The notes beneath the pieces were generated by a model. The model saw only the letters and a list, made by a program, of their open reading frames with translations. It did no database searches and was not told the DNA's origin. DNA of 51,195 nt from Rhodoglobus sp. (lineage in GTDB: Bacteria > Actinomycetota > Actinomycetes > Actinomycetales > Microbacteriaceae): assembly GCA_025463605.1 (NCBI GenBank), contig JAODAV010000025.1, positions 1-51,195 of the forward strand. The letters run 5' to 3'. The translations under genes and the position numbers were made by a program. Numbering within the stretch: position 1 is the stretch's first letter; every line of letters starts with the position of its first letter. Positions 7,742-15,577 of this stretch are shown here, in pieces.

Positions 7742-7795
7742 GGCGGTCGCGACAGCTCAGGCGGTGGCGACAGCTCAGGCGGTGGCGACAGCTCA
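7742..7795. repeat. Three tandem 18-bp units abutting a stop codon
   Basis: GGCGGTCGCGACAGCTCA (7742-7759) is followed by two units of GGCGGTGGCGACAGCTCA (7760-7777 and 7778-7795). The last three bases, TCA at 7793-7795, are the complement of the TGA stop of the minus-strand gene. Every unit ends in TCA, so the array is a multiplied copy of the sequence just beyond and including that stop. Confidence 0.9.
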
Positions 7796-8236
7796 GGTGA
7801 GCGCAGCGAGTATCTTCGCGAGGTTCTTGTCGCGCGTCTCCTGTGTTTTCGCCGCAGCCCACGGCTCCACGAAGCCGCGCTGTTTCGAGTAGCTCAGTGC
7901 CGTGAACGTGTCGAGCACGCCGGCATCACGCAGGGTGAGCGACAACTCCTCCGGCAATTCGAACACGCGGGGCGCGTCGTCGAGTTCGAGCGTCACATCC
8001 ACTTCGTCCCCGCCGGCGACCCCCGCCGCAGCGCGGTTCTCCGCGCTCACACCGACGCGGAACGCGCCCTTGTACCAGCCGACCGTGTTGCGGTAGCTGT
8101 AATCGCCGATCGTGACCACCACGGGGTACCGCTTGCCGGGGCCGAGCTTGGCCATGATGTTCTCGGGCACGACGATGCCCACAGCGTTGCCGCCGCCCTG
8201 CTCGAGCTGCGTGCGGAACGTGACCGCCATGCTCAC
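7793..8236 (-). CDS. DUF1905 / YdeI (OmpD-associated) family protein
   Basis: A 147-residue soluble protein. The first two thirds (VTFRTQLEQGGGNAVGIVVPENIMAKLG, then RYPVVVTIGDYSYRNTVG) match the DUF1905 beta-barrel-like domain. The C-terminal part (ELPEELSLTLRDAGVLDTFTALSYSKQRGFVEPWAAAKTQETR, described here in pieces) matches the YdeI/OmpD-associated helical segment with its S-x-x-K-x-R motif. Members are widespread and uncharacterised; some were linked to bacteriocin tolerance. GTG 8236 overlaps the previous stop as GTGA; the ATG at 8230 is an in-frame alternative. It is the last gene of a three-gene minus-strand operon. Confidence 0.85.
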   Translation of the reverse strand: MSMAVTFRTQLEQGGGNAVGIVVPENIMAKLGPGKRYPVVVTIGDYSYRNTVGWYKGAFRVGVSAENRAAAGVAGGDEVDVTLELDDAPRVFELPEELSLTLRDAGVLDTFTALSYSKQRGFVEPWAAAKTQETRDKNLAKILAALT

Positions 8237-8604
8237 ACCGCGGGAGGCGGGGGAGTTCTCGGCGTGCGCGGCTTCGTCGCGGGCTTGGTGGGAGCGGTGT
8301 CCGAGGCGACGGGCTTGGTGGGAGCGGTGGGCGCCGTGCCCGACGCGGGACGCGCGGCAGTCGGAGGCACCGTGGAGGTAGGGGTGGCGGCCGGAGTGGA
8401 CGCTGCTGCGGGAGTCGCGGGCCTGGCCGGCGAATTCTTCGCCACGTAGATCTGCGCCGCTTTCGTGCCGACGAGCAGGAAGCGCACGAGCAGGAAGAGA
8501 ATGCCGATGAGTACGAGGAGCATGAAGAGCGAGAACAACCCGTACACGATCGTTCCCACGATGTGCGCGAAAGGTCCGCCCCAGCCGTTTCCGTCGAAAT
8601 CCAT
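8233..8604 (-). CDS. Small single-pass membrane protein with a Pro/Ala/Thr-rich tail
   Basis: A 123-residue protein. Residues about 13-45 form a long hydrophobic helix (IVGTIVYGLFSLFMLLVLIG and on). The remainder is a low-complexity tail rich in Pro, Ala, Thr and Lys with an internal repeat TAPTKP. The tail is probably unstructured; which side of the membrane it occupies is not clear. ATG 8604 follows GGAGGA at good spacing and lies 2 bases after the upstream gene's stop. No family is recognised. Confidence 0.75.
   Translation of the reverse strand: MDFDGNGWGGPFAHIVGTIVYGLFSLFMLLVLIGILFLLVRFLLVGTKAAQIYVAKNSPARPATPAAASTPAATPTSTVPPTAARPASGTAPTAPTKPVASDTAPTKPATKPRTPRTPPPPAV
8281..8329. repeat. 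19-bp direct repeat within a coding tail (30-bp period)
   Basis: GGGCTTGGTGGGAGCGGTG occurs at 8281-8299 and 8311-8329. On the coding (minus) strand it encodes the repeated TAPTKP segment of the membrane protein's tail. Repeat expansion here would keep the reading frame because the period is 10 codons. Confidence 0.85.
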
Positions 8605-8606
8605 GG

Positions 8607-8798
8607 TCAATCCTCCAGCTCGTTGTGATCCTGGGACTGCTTGATAACAGTTCCCACGGCGATAGCCACCGTGAGACCCCAGCTGATCCACATCAGAATG
8701 AGACGCCAGTCGCGGGGACCGCGACGGGTTGCTTGCACCGTACCCCACCCGCCGAAAAGGGCACTGAGCAGAGTCGTATTGAAGATGAACTTGCGCAC
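8607..8798 (-). CDS. Small (63-residue) membrane protein
   Basis: Begins RKFIFNTTLLSALFGGWG after the start residue and has a second hydrophobic helix, LILMWISWGLTVAIAVGTVI, near residues 33-52, ending in a charged tail. GTG 8798 is preceded by GAGGAGG six bases upstream, which decides the start. A TACGTT box at 8823-8828 on this strand could be its -10 element. It is the first gene of the operon with the membrane protein at 8604 and the YdeI-like protein. No family is recognised. Confidence 0.7.
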   Translation of the reverse strand: MRKFIFNTTLLSALFGGWGTVQATRRGPRDWRLILMWISWGLTVAIAVGTVIKQSQDHNELED

Positions 8799-8910
8799 GT
8801 GGCCTCCTCGACCGTCCATCCCAACGTACCGCGCGAGGCAGCAGTTAGCCCAGCCGCTTGACTTGGCCAGGCACGTGAGCGGCACACCATCAGGCACGCG
8901 AAGCGGCGTG

Positions 8911-8932
8911 TGGGAACGATTGCAGATAGCAT
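8911..8932 (+). promoter_or_regulatory. LacI-type operator and -10 box of the glycosidase/MBL operon
   Basis: TGGGAACGATTGCA (8911-8924) matches the operator-like site at 29004 in 10 of 14 positions and keeps the central AACG core. TAGCAT at 8927-8932 fits the actinobacterial TANNNT box and ends 7 bases before ATG 8940, which would make the transcript leaderless. A bound repressor would cover the -10 region. Confidence 0.4.
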
Positions 8933-8939
8933 GTTCGCC

Positions 8940-10769
8940 ATGACTGTCGCGCACGCCGACGCCGTTGTCGTGAGTCGCTCGGGAAGGCGGCTCACGGTCT
9001 CCACGGCGACCTATTCCCTCCTCATCGAAGACACGGGGGCACGGTTCTCCCGCTCTCCCTACGCGATACTCGCGGGGGCCGATGGCCGCACATGGACCGA
9101 ACTCAACCTCCTCGCCTCGATCGACACGGTGCAGTCGCCCGACGAGATCTGGGAGGTCTCCTCGCCCGTCGACAGCCGTGACGGCGAGGATGTCGTGCTC
9201 ACGGTGGCGATGCGCGGCACGGCGTGGAACACGCATGAGACGCGAGTCGTCTGCTCGCCCGAGTCGGTCGCCGTGAGCGTGCGCGTGACGGGCACCGGCT
9301 CGATCACCGACCTCTGGGTGCTCGGCGGCAGCGCCTCGATGCCCCACGGTGCGACGGGGGAGTACCGCTCGGGCATCCGGTTCGCGAGTGTGCTCGTTCC
9401 CGCACCCGGGGAGCCCGTGCAGCTCGTGCGCCCGGCGCGCTCGTCCGCCGTCCTCGGCGTCACGGGCGACGCCGACCCGGGCCGTCTCAACGCGATCTTC
9501 TCGCCACCCCCGTTGGTGCTGGGTCTCGGGCGCGAAGCGGGCGACTCGGCCACTGGCGTACCGGGCGGTGACTGGCTCGCGCTGTCGGTGCGCGCACCGG
9601 TGAGCGAGCTGACCTTCACGACGATGCGCTACGAGCCCCTCGATGGCGGGTACCGGCTGCGGCTGTCGTACGACGGGCACACGGTCGTGGTCGGCGAGTG
9701 GACCTCGCCCTCGATCGTGTTCACCCCGAGCGAGTCGGGCTGGGGCGTGCTCGACGCGTACCGCGCGGATCTCGTGCGGCACGGCATGGCGCCCGACCGC
9801 GCACCCCAGGCGGCAGCATGGTGGCGCGAGCCGATCTTCTGCGGCTGGGGAGCGCAGTGCGCGCGAGTGGCCGCGTTGGAGGCCGAAGTCGTGGAGACCG
9901 GGGATGCGACCGTCGTGCTCGGCGCCCCGAGCCTTGCGAGGCAAGACGTCTACGACGAGTTCTTGCGCACCCTCGAGCAGAACGACCTCGAGCCCGGCAC
10001 CATCGTGATCGACGACCGCTGGCAGCACAAGTACGGCAGCGCCGAGCCCGATCCGCAGCACTGGCCCGACCTCAAGGCCTGGATCGCCGCGCGCCACGCT
10101 CGCGGCCAGAAGGTGCTGCTGTGGTGGAAGGCGTGGGACCCAGACGGCATACCGATCGAAGAATGCGTCGTGGATGCCGCGGGCCGCCCCGTCTCGGTCG
10201 ACCCCGCAAATCCCGCCTATCGCGCCCGGCTCGAGTCGATCGTCGAGGGGCTCCTCGGCGCCGACGGCCTCGACGCGGACGGGTTCAAGGTCGACTTCAC
10301 CCAGCGCGCCCCGAGCGGCAAGACGCTGCGATCCGCCCCCGGCGCGTGGGGGATCGCCGCGCTGTATCAGCTGCTCGAGACCCTGTACCGGGCGGCGAAG
10401 GCGGCCAAGCCGGATGCCCTCGTGATCTGCCACACGATGCATCCGTCGTTCGGCGATGTCCTTGACATGATTCGCCTCAATGACGTCTCCAAGTACGATG
10501 TGGATCGCAACCGAGTTCCCGTCGTCGACCAGTTGCGGTTCCGCAACGAGATTGCGAGGCACACCCTGCCGCACCACCTCGTCGACACCGACCAGTGGCC
10601 GATGCCGAGTCGCAGCGAATGGCTCGCCTACGCCACCGAGCAGGCCGTGCTCGGCGTGCCCGCGCTCTACTACGTGGAGGCGATCGACCGCTCGGGGGAG
10701 CCGATCGGCCCCGACGATCTCGCCGTCATCGCCGGCACCTGGCGCGAGTACCGCGAGGGTCTCGCGTGA
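8940..10769 (+). CDS. Glycoside hydrolase with a clan GH-D-like TIM barrel (GH31/GH36-like)
   Basis: A 609-residue protein. The first 290 or so residues are beta-rich. The barrel begins near FCGWGAQC and shows, in order, IVIDDRWQHKYG, DLKAWIAARHARGQKVLLWW, and GLDADGFKVDFTQ. The KVDF aspartate is a good candidate nucleophile by analogy with GH31/GH36 alpha-glycosidases. A later segment has HTMHPSFGDVLDMIRLND. I cannot assign the exact family or the sugar; an alpha-galactosidase or alpha-glucosidase type is plausible. There is no signal peptide. Start: ATG 8940 from the -10 spacing; ATG 8931 is in frame. Its stop overlaps the next start (GTGA), so it is coupled to the double-MBL gene. Confidence 0.75.
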   Translation: MTVAHADAVVVSRSGRRLTVSTATYSLLIEDTGARFSRSPYAILAGADGRTWTELNLLASIDTVQSPDEIWEVSSPVDSRDGEDVVLTVAMRGTAWNTHETRVVCSPESVAVSVRVTGTGSITDLWVLGGSASMPHGATGEYRSGIRFASVLVPAPGEPVQLVRPARSSAVLGVTGDADPGRLNAIFSPPPLVLGLGREAGDSATGVPGGDWLALSVRAPVSELTFTTMRYEPLDGGYRLRLSYDGHTVVVGEWTSPSIVFTPSESGWGVLDAYRADLVRHGMAPDRAPQAAAWWREPIFCGWGAQCARVAALEAEVVETGDATVVLGAPSLARQDVYDEFLRTLEQNDLEPGTIVIDDRWQHKYGSAEPDPQHWPDLKAWIAARHARGQKVLLWWKAWDPDGIPIEECVVDAAGRPVSVDPANPAYRARLESIVEGLLGADGLDADGFKVDFTQRAPSGKTLRSAPGAWGIAALYQLLETLYRAAKAAKPDALVICHTMHPSFGDVLDMIRLNDVSKYDVDRNRVPVVDQLRFRNEIARHTLPHHLVDTDQWPMPSRSEWLAYATEQAVLGVPALYYVEAIDRSGEPIGPDDLAVIAGTWREYREGLA

Positions 10770-12625
10770 GCACGGTACCGATAGCCCGCACGACGGAGGT
10801 CGCGAACGGGGTGTTCCTCATCAAGGACACCTGCAACGTCTATCTCATCGTCTCGCACGACGAGGCCGGTTCGCGCACCGCGGTCGCGGTCGACTTCGGC
10901 TCCGGCCTCGCTCTCGACGTGATCGAGTCGCTCGGAATCGAGCGCATCACTGACATCGTCATGACCCATCACCACCGGGACCAGGGCCAGGGGCTTCCGC
11001 GAGCGGTGGAGCTGGGCATCCCGATCCACGTGCCCCCTGTCGAGGTGGACCTGTTCTCCGACGTCGAGTCGATGTGGTCGACGCGAGCGCTCGAGAACGA
11101 CTACAACCTGCGGCAGGACCGGTTCTCGCTGCTCGAATCGGTGCCCGTCGCCTCGACGGTGCCCGAGTATCGCACCGGGACCTACGGCGGGATCGAGTTG
11201 CGTGTCGTCCCCACCCCTGGGCACACCATCGGCTCGGTCACCTACCTGCTCGATCGCGACGGCGAGACGATCGCGTTCACAGGCGACCTCATCTACGGCC
11301 CTGGCAAGGTGTGGTCGCTCGCCGCCAGCCAGTGGTCGTACTCCAATCACGAGGGACCGGCGATGACGATCCTGAGCTGCTACCTCCTCGCCGACGAGCG
11401 GCCCACGACCCTGCTGCCCTCGCACGGCGAGCCCATGCGCGACGCCCTCGCCGCCCTCGACCTGCTCGCGCTGCAGATGCAGTCATACGTCGACTCCCGG
11501 CGCTGGTATCCGTGGGACCTCAACGACCGGTTGCGCTACCCGTGGAAGCAGCTCACTGAGCACCTGCTGCTCAACCGCTCGAGCCTGTCGTGCTTCTACG
11601 CCCTGCTGTCAGACACCGGGGAGGCATTGTTCATCGACTTCGGGTACGACGTGACGACGGGCCTGCCGACGGGCAACGACCGGGCGTCGCGCAGGCCGTG
11701 GCTCGCATCCATTCCGTCGCTCAAGGCGCTCTACGGTGTCACGGCCATCACGGCCGTGCTGCCCACTCACTACCACGATGATCATGTCGCGGGCATGCCC
11801 CTGCTGCGCGATGTAGAGGGCACCGAGATCTGGTCGCCGGCGAATGTCGCGCCCATTCTCGCCGACCCCTGGCTGCACGACCTGCCGTGCCAGTGGTATG
11901 ACGCAATCCCCTCCGACCGCGTGTTGCCGCTCGGGGAGTCGTTCACCTGGAACGAGTACCAGATCACCGTGCACGAGCAGCCCGGCCACACCCTCTACGC
12001 CGCGGCGTTCGAGGTGACGGTCGATGGCGTGACGGTGCTGTTCACGGGGGACCAGCAGGAGAACCTCGGTATTCCGGGGGAGCGGCGCGAGATTCTCAAC
12101 TACCAGTACCGCAATGGCTTCCGCATCGCGGACTACCGCAAGAGCGCCGAACTCTACAAGCGCGTCGGCCCCGGGCTCATGGTGAGCGGCCACTGGGAGC
12201 CGCGCTGGGTCGACGAGGGGTACCTCGACTACCTCGTCGAGGAGGGCCAGTTCGTGTGGGACATCCACAACGCGCTGCTGCCATTCGAGGACTACAACTT
12301 CACGGCCGACAGCATCTTCGTGCGCCTCACGCCCTACCGCTCCGACGTGACTGCGGGCTCGACCGTGCGGTTCTCGGCTTTCATGCGCAACCCGCAGTTC
12401 GAGACGGTGCAAGCGAGCGTCAAACCCATCGTGCCGCCTGGCTGGGATGCTCCCGCCGAGCTCACGCGCACGCTCGAGGCCGGCGAGGAGGTCACCTTCG
12501 AGTTCGATGTCGTCGTCGGCGGACCGGTGACGAGGGCGCGAGTCGCCGTCGACGTGCAGGCCGGCGAGCACCTGCTCGGCCAGGCCGCGGAGGCCATCGT
12601 CACGGTGAGGCCAACGTCACGGTGA
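10766..12625 (+). CDS. Protein with two metallo-beta-lactamase domains and a C-terminal beta-sandwich
   Basis: A 619-residue protein. MBL domain 1 (about residues 1-245) has THHHRDQG at 67-74, where the final His of the HxHxDH motif is Gln73, plus PTPGHT, FTGDLIYG and LPSHGEP. MBL domain 2 (about 265-500) has the canonical THYHDDHVAG, then EQPGHT, FTGDQQEN and VSGHWEP. The last 110 residues (from about RSDVTAGSTVRFSAFMRN) look like an Ig-like/NEW3-type sandwich. There is no signal peptide. A duplicated MBL with one altered metal site is unusual; the substrate is unknown. It starts with GTG inside the glycosidase stop, so the two are probably made together and act in one pathway. Lactonase or phosphoester hydrolase activity are possibilities only. 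Confidence 0.85.
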   Translation: MSTVPIARTTEVANGVFLIKDTCNVYLIVSHDEAGSRTAVAVDFGSGLALDVIESLGIERITDIVMTHHHRDQGQGLPRAVELGIPIHVPPVEVDLFSDVESMWSTRALENDYNLRQDRFSLLESVPVASTVPEYRTGTYGGIELRVVPTPGHTIGSVTYLLDRDGETIAFTGDLIYGPGKVWSLAASQWSYSNHEGPAMTILSCYLLADERPTTLLPSHGEPMRDALAALDLLALQMQSYVDSRRWYPWDLNDRLRYPWKQLTEHLLLNRSSLSCFYALLSDTGEALFIDFGYDVTTGLPTGNDRASRRPWLASIPSLKALYGVTAITAVLPTHYHDDHVAGMPLLRDVEGTEIWSPANVAPILADPWLHDLPCQWYDAIPSDRVLPLGESFTWNEYQITVHEQPGHTLYAAAFEVTVDGVTVLFTGDQQENLGIPGERREILNYQYRNGFRIADYRKSAELYKRVGPGLMVSGHWEPRWVDEGYLDYLVEEGQFVWDIHNALLPFEDYNFTADSIFVRLTPYRSDVTAGSTVRFSAFMRNPQFETVQASVKPIVPPGWDAPAELTRTLEAGEEVTFEFDVVVGGPVTRARVAVDVQAGEHLLGQAAEAIVTVRPTSR

Positions 12626-12639
12626 GGTAACCGGCTCGT

Positions 12640-12978
12640 TCAGGGCGCCGACGGCGGCTTGAACGGGCGGGTCACGCCCTGTCTGGGCACGCCGAGCGCC
12701 GGAGTGGGGGGCGCGTGCGGGTTCTCCGGCGGCACGGCGGCCACATTCATGGCTCCCGTTTGGGGCAGGTGTCCGTTCTGCGATCGGGGGCCAGAGCCGG
12801 TGCGGGCATAACTCCCGTAGGGCGGGTAGCGGTCGGGGCCGCGGTTCGCGTTGTAGGTAGCGAGCGCGCGCGTCGCCTCGGAGATCAGCCGGATCGTCAG
12901 CACGCCGATCACCACCGCCATGGCGGCGAGAACGAGCACGACTGCGTCGTTCAGTTCTGTCGACGAGATCTGTGTCAC
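12640..12978 (-). CDS. Hypothetical single-pass membrane protein
   Basis: A 112-residue protein. A hydrophobic helix near the N-terminus (DAVVLVLAAMAVVIGVLTIR) is followed by a Pro/Gly/Asn-rich, probably disordered tail. GTG 12978 is selected because GGAAGG lies 7 bases upstream; the longer frame to 13029 has no such site. It converges on the MBL gene with a 14-base gap and is divergent from the beta-mannosidase. No family is recognised. Confidence 0.65.
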   Translation of the reverse strand: MTQISSTELNDAVVLVLAAMAVVIGVLTIRLISEATRALATYNANRGPDRYPPYGSYARTGSGPRSQNGHLPQTGAMNVAAVPPENPHAPPTPALGVPRQGVTRPFKPPSAP

Positions 12979-13098
12979 CGGCAACCTTCCCAGTTGGCAA
13001 CCTCCGAGTTCACGGTAAGCCCGGGCCACCCCAAACCGGGAAGGGGCGACGGGGGGCTTGCGCTTCCCGCCGTTCCGTGGACACTGTGCCGCCTCGAC

Positions 13099-13131
13099 TT
13101 GACTGCCGCGCGCAATGTGGGTACGTTCTCA
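13099..13131 (+). promoter_or_regulatory. Promoter and LacI-type operator of the beta-mannosidase operon
   Basis: TTGACT (13099-13104), a 17-base spacer and TACGTT (13122-13127) make a strong consensus-like promoter. ATG 13136 follows 8 bases later, implying a leaderless transcript. TGGGTACGTTCTCA (13118-13131) overlaps the -10 box. It agrees with the site at 29004 in 10 of 14 positions and sits in a wider inverted repeat, TGTGGGTAC/GTTCTCACA. Confidence 0.5.
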
Positions 13132-13135
13132 CACG

Positions 13136-15577
13136 ATGGCGACGGCGCAGACACTCAGCCTCTCGGGCCCCGGCTGGAGCGTACGAGAAGCGCTCGGCGA
13201 GACGTGGGCGTGGCACGTCGCCGCCCCGTTGCCAGAAGCTCGCAACAATGTGGCGGATGCCGCGGCCCGCGAAGCCCTAGCCCCCGGGTGGCTCGCCGCC
13301 TCCGTTCCCGGTTCCGTGGTCGACGACCTGCACCGCGCGGGTGAGCTCGCCGATCCCCGCGTCGCGCGCAACAGCCGTGCAGCGGAATGGGTGGCCGAGC
13401 GCCACTGGGTGTACCGCCGCCGGGTCGAGGTCCCCGAGACCGGTGCACCGCTCGTGCTCGAGTTCGACGGCATCGACCCCGGCGGCATCGTGTTCTGGGA
13501 CGGCGTGCAACTCGGCGCCGTCCACGGGCTCAACCACTCGGCGCGATTCGAGCTTGTCGACGTCACCGCCGGAGCGCACGTTCTCGCCGTCGTGGTGCTG
13601 CCCGTGCCGGCATCCGAGCCCCAGGTCGGCCGCACCGAACGCGTGACGTTGCTCGCGCCTCGCATGGGGTACGGCTGGGACTTCGTTCCGCGATTCCTGC
13701 ACCAGGGAATCTGGAAGGACGTGCGGCTGCGCATCGGCACGAGCGCGGCGCCTCCGGTTCGAGTCGAGCTTCTGGGTGGGGTCGGCGTCGTGTTCGTCGA
13801 CGGTCCCGCCGAGCTCTGCCTCGACGGCACCGTCGTCGCCGCGGGCACCGGAGTGATCGAGGTGCACGACCCCGCGTTGTGGTGGCCCGCCGGCTACGGC
13901 GAACCGGTGCTGTACGAGCTGCGCACGGGGGAGCACACGCTGCCCATCGGGTTCCGCGAGGTGCGCATGCAGCCGAACGAGGGTGCACCGGCGGATGCGC
14001 TCCCGTACACCGCGGTGGTGAACGGGGTGCCTGTGCCGCTCGTCGGCTGGAACTGGGTTCCCGCTGACGCCCAGTACGGCTCCATCACCACCGAGCGGGT
14101 CGAGCACCTCGTCGGTCTCGCGGCGGCGTCCGGCGCGCGCATCCTGCGGGTCTGGGGCGGCGGGCTCATCGAGAGCGAGGAGTTCTACTCCGCGTGCGAT
14201 CGCGCGGGTCTCTTCGTCTGGCAGGAGTTCTCGCAGTCGAGCTCGGGAATGCAGAGTGCCCCGTCGACCGATCCCGCGTTCGTCGAGCACGTGCGCGCGG
14301 AGGCGCGGGAGGTCGTACCACGACTCACCCACCATGCGTCGCTGCTCATGTGGGGCGGCGGCAACGAACTCGACGAGGGCGGTGTGCCTCTCGACGAGCA
14401 ACGCTCGCCGGCACTCGCGGCACTCAGCGAGGAGGTGGCGCGCCTCGACCCCGGCCGGCACTGGGTCGCCACGTCGCCCACCGGCCCCGTGTTCCACAAC
14501 CGTCTTGATGTCATCGCGGCGGCGCCCGACGACCAGCACGATGTGCACGGCCCGTGGGAGCACCAGGGCCTCGTCGCCCACCACACGCTGTACAACGCGG
14601 GCACCTCCCTCGCGCACACCGAGTTCGGTGTCGAGGGGATGACCAACCGCCGTGCGCTCGAAGCGCTCGTTCCCGAGGCGGATCGCTGGCCCACCGGCCG
14701 CCAGAACCCCGTCTACCGGCACCTGGGCGACTGGTGGAATAACACCTCTCTCGTGCAGGAGGTGTTCGGCGGCCGTCTCGACTCGGTCGAGCTCGTGCGC
14801 CGCGCCAGCCAGTGGCTGCAGGCGACCGGCCTGCAGTACGCGGTCGAGGCGGACCGCCGGCGCTGGCCGCGCGCGAGCATGGTCATCCCGTGGCAGCTCA
14901 ACGAGTCGTTTCCGAACGCGTGGTGCACGTCGGCCGTCGACTTCCTCGGCGAACCGAAGCCCGCGTTCCATGCCGTGACCCGCGCCTTCGTTCGCGAGCG
15001 CGTCACGATCCGCGTCGACCGCACGGCGTGGGCGGGGGAGCACACGGCTCGCGCCGAGGCGTGGGCCTGGAGCGAGTCCGGGCGCGGCGCCGGTTCGGTC
15101 ACGCTGCGTGCGCGCGGAATGGATGGCGCCATCCTCGCGGAGGCGACGGGTGAGACCGCGGCGGTACGGCATCCGATCGCTGTTGCGGAGCTGGTCATGC
15201 CGGCGCCGAGCGGGCTGTTCCTGTGGGAGGCCGAGTGGATGGTTGCTGGCGAGTCCATCGACCGTGAGGTCGTGCTCGCGACGGGCGACGAGCACCTCGC
15301 AGCACTGCTCGACCTCGAGCGCGCCAAGCTCGCGGTGACCGCCGCTGAAGGCACGGTAACGGTGAGCCACATCTCCGGTCCCGTGGTCGTGGGGCTCGGC
15401 CTCGCCGACGCGCGACCCGCGGGTGAGGAGGGATTCGTGGCCGTGACGGGTGACCCGCGACCGCTGCTGCCCGGTGAGACTCGCTCCTTCACGGCCTCCC
15501 CGGGCGTGTTCAGCCTGGAATCGTTCAATACCGACCCGCGCACAGTGCACACGGCACACACCCTGGAGACATCATGA
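13136..15577 (+). CDS. GH2 beta-mannosidase
   Basis: An 813-residue family GH2 enzyme. Sugar-binding and Ig-like beta domains come first (EFDGIDPGGIVFWDG, GYGWDFVPRFLHQGIWKDV), then the TIM barrel. WGGGNELDEG carries the acid/base Glu411, and HTEFGVEG the nucleophile Glu496. The order and the GWNWVPAD and ILRVWGGG segments are those of beta-mannosidases rather than beta-galactosidases. It should remove beta-mannose from the ends of manno- or N-glycan-derived oligosaccharides. There is no signal peptide, so it acts in the cytoplasm. The start is fixed by the promoter spacing. The 3' end overlaps the GH1 gene start (ATGA). Confidence 0.9.
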   Translation: MATAQTLSLSGPGWSVREALGETWAWHVAAPLPEARNNVADAAAREALAPGWLAASVPGSVVDDLHRAGELADPRVARNSRAAEWVAERHWVYRRRVEVPETGAPLVLEFDGIDPGGIVFWDGVQLGAVHGLNHSARFELVDVTAGAHVLAVVVLPVPASEPQVGRTERVTLLAPRMGYGWDFVPRFLHQGIWKDVRLRIGTSAAPPVRVELLGGVGVVFVDGPAELCLDGTVVAAGTGVIEVHDPALWWPAGYGEPVLYELRTGEHTLPIGFREVRMQPNEGAPADALPYTAVVNGVPVPLVGWNWVPADAQYGSITTERVEHLVGLAAASGARILRVWGGGLIESEEFYSACDRAGLFVWQEFSQSSSGMQSAPSTDPAFVEHVRAEAREVVPRLTHHASLLMWGGGNELDEGGVPLDEQRSPALAALSEEVARLDPGRHWVATSPTGPVFHNRLDVIAAAPDDQHDVHGPWEHQGLVAHHTLYNAGTSLAHTEFGVEGMTNRRALEALVPEADRWPTGRQNPVYRHLGDWWNNTSLVQEVFGGRLDSVELVRRASQWLQATGLQYAVEADRRRWPRASMVIPWQLNESFPNAWCTSAVDFLGEPKPAFHAVTRAFVRERVTIRVDRTAWAGEHTARAEAWAWSESGRGAGSVTLRARGMDGAILAEATGETAAVRHPIAVAELVMPAPSGLFLWEAEWMVAGESIDREVVLATGDEHLAALLDLERAKLAVTAAEGTVTVSHISGPVVVGLGLADARPAGEEGFVAVTGDPRPLLPGETRSFTASPGVFSLESFNTDPRTVHTAHTLETS

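Larger units (their letters stand above)
7300..7792. other. 493-bp repeat-packed intergenic region between convergent genes
   Basis: No plausible gene is seen; the long plus-strand frame across it continues as antisense to the next gene. It contains, in order, a GCCC tandem tract (7304-7330), two 57-bp palindromic elements (7450-7506 and 7638-7694), hexamer tandem tracts between them (7529-7590), and three 18-bp tandem units (7742-7795) that run into the stop codon of the minus-strand gene. Confidence 0.8.

Noticed and set aside
7433..8449. Plus-strand frame of 338 codons through the repeat region
   Set aside because: It translates tandem tracts and then the antisense of the YdeI-like and membrane protein genes.
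8799..10577. Upstream part of the long minus-strand frame opposite the glycosidase
   Set aside because: Only the last 63 codons (8607-8798), with their own GTG and GGAGG site, look like a protein. The rest is antisense to a recognisable barrel.
13277..15559. 760-codon minus-strand frame opposite the beta-mannosidase
   Set aside because: No domains and biased shadow composition; GH2 catalytic motifs are on the plus strand.
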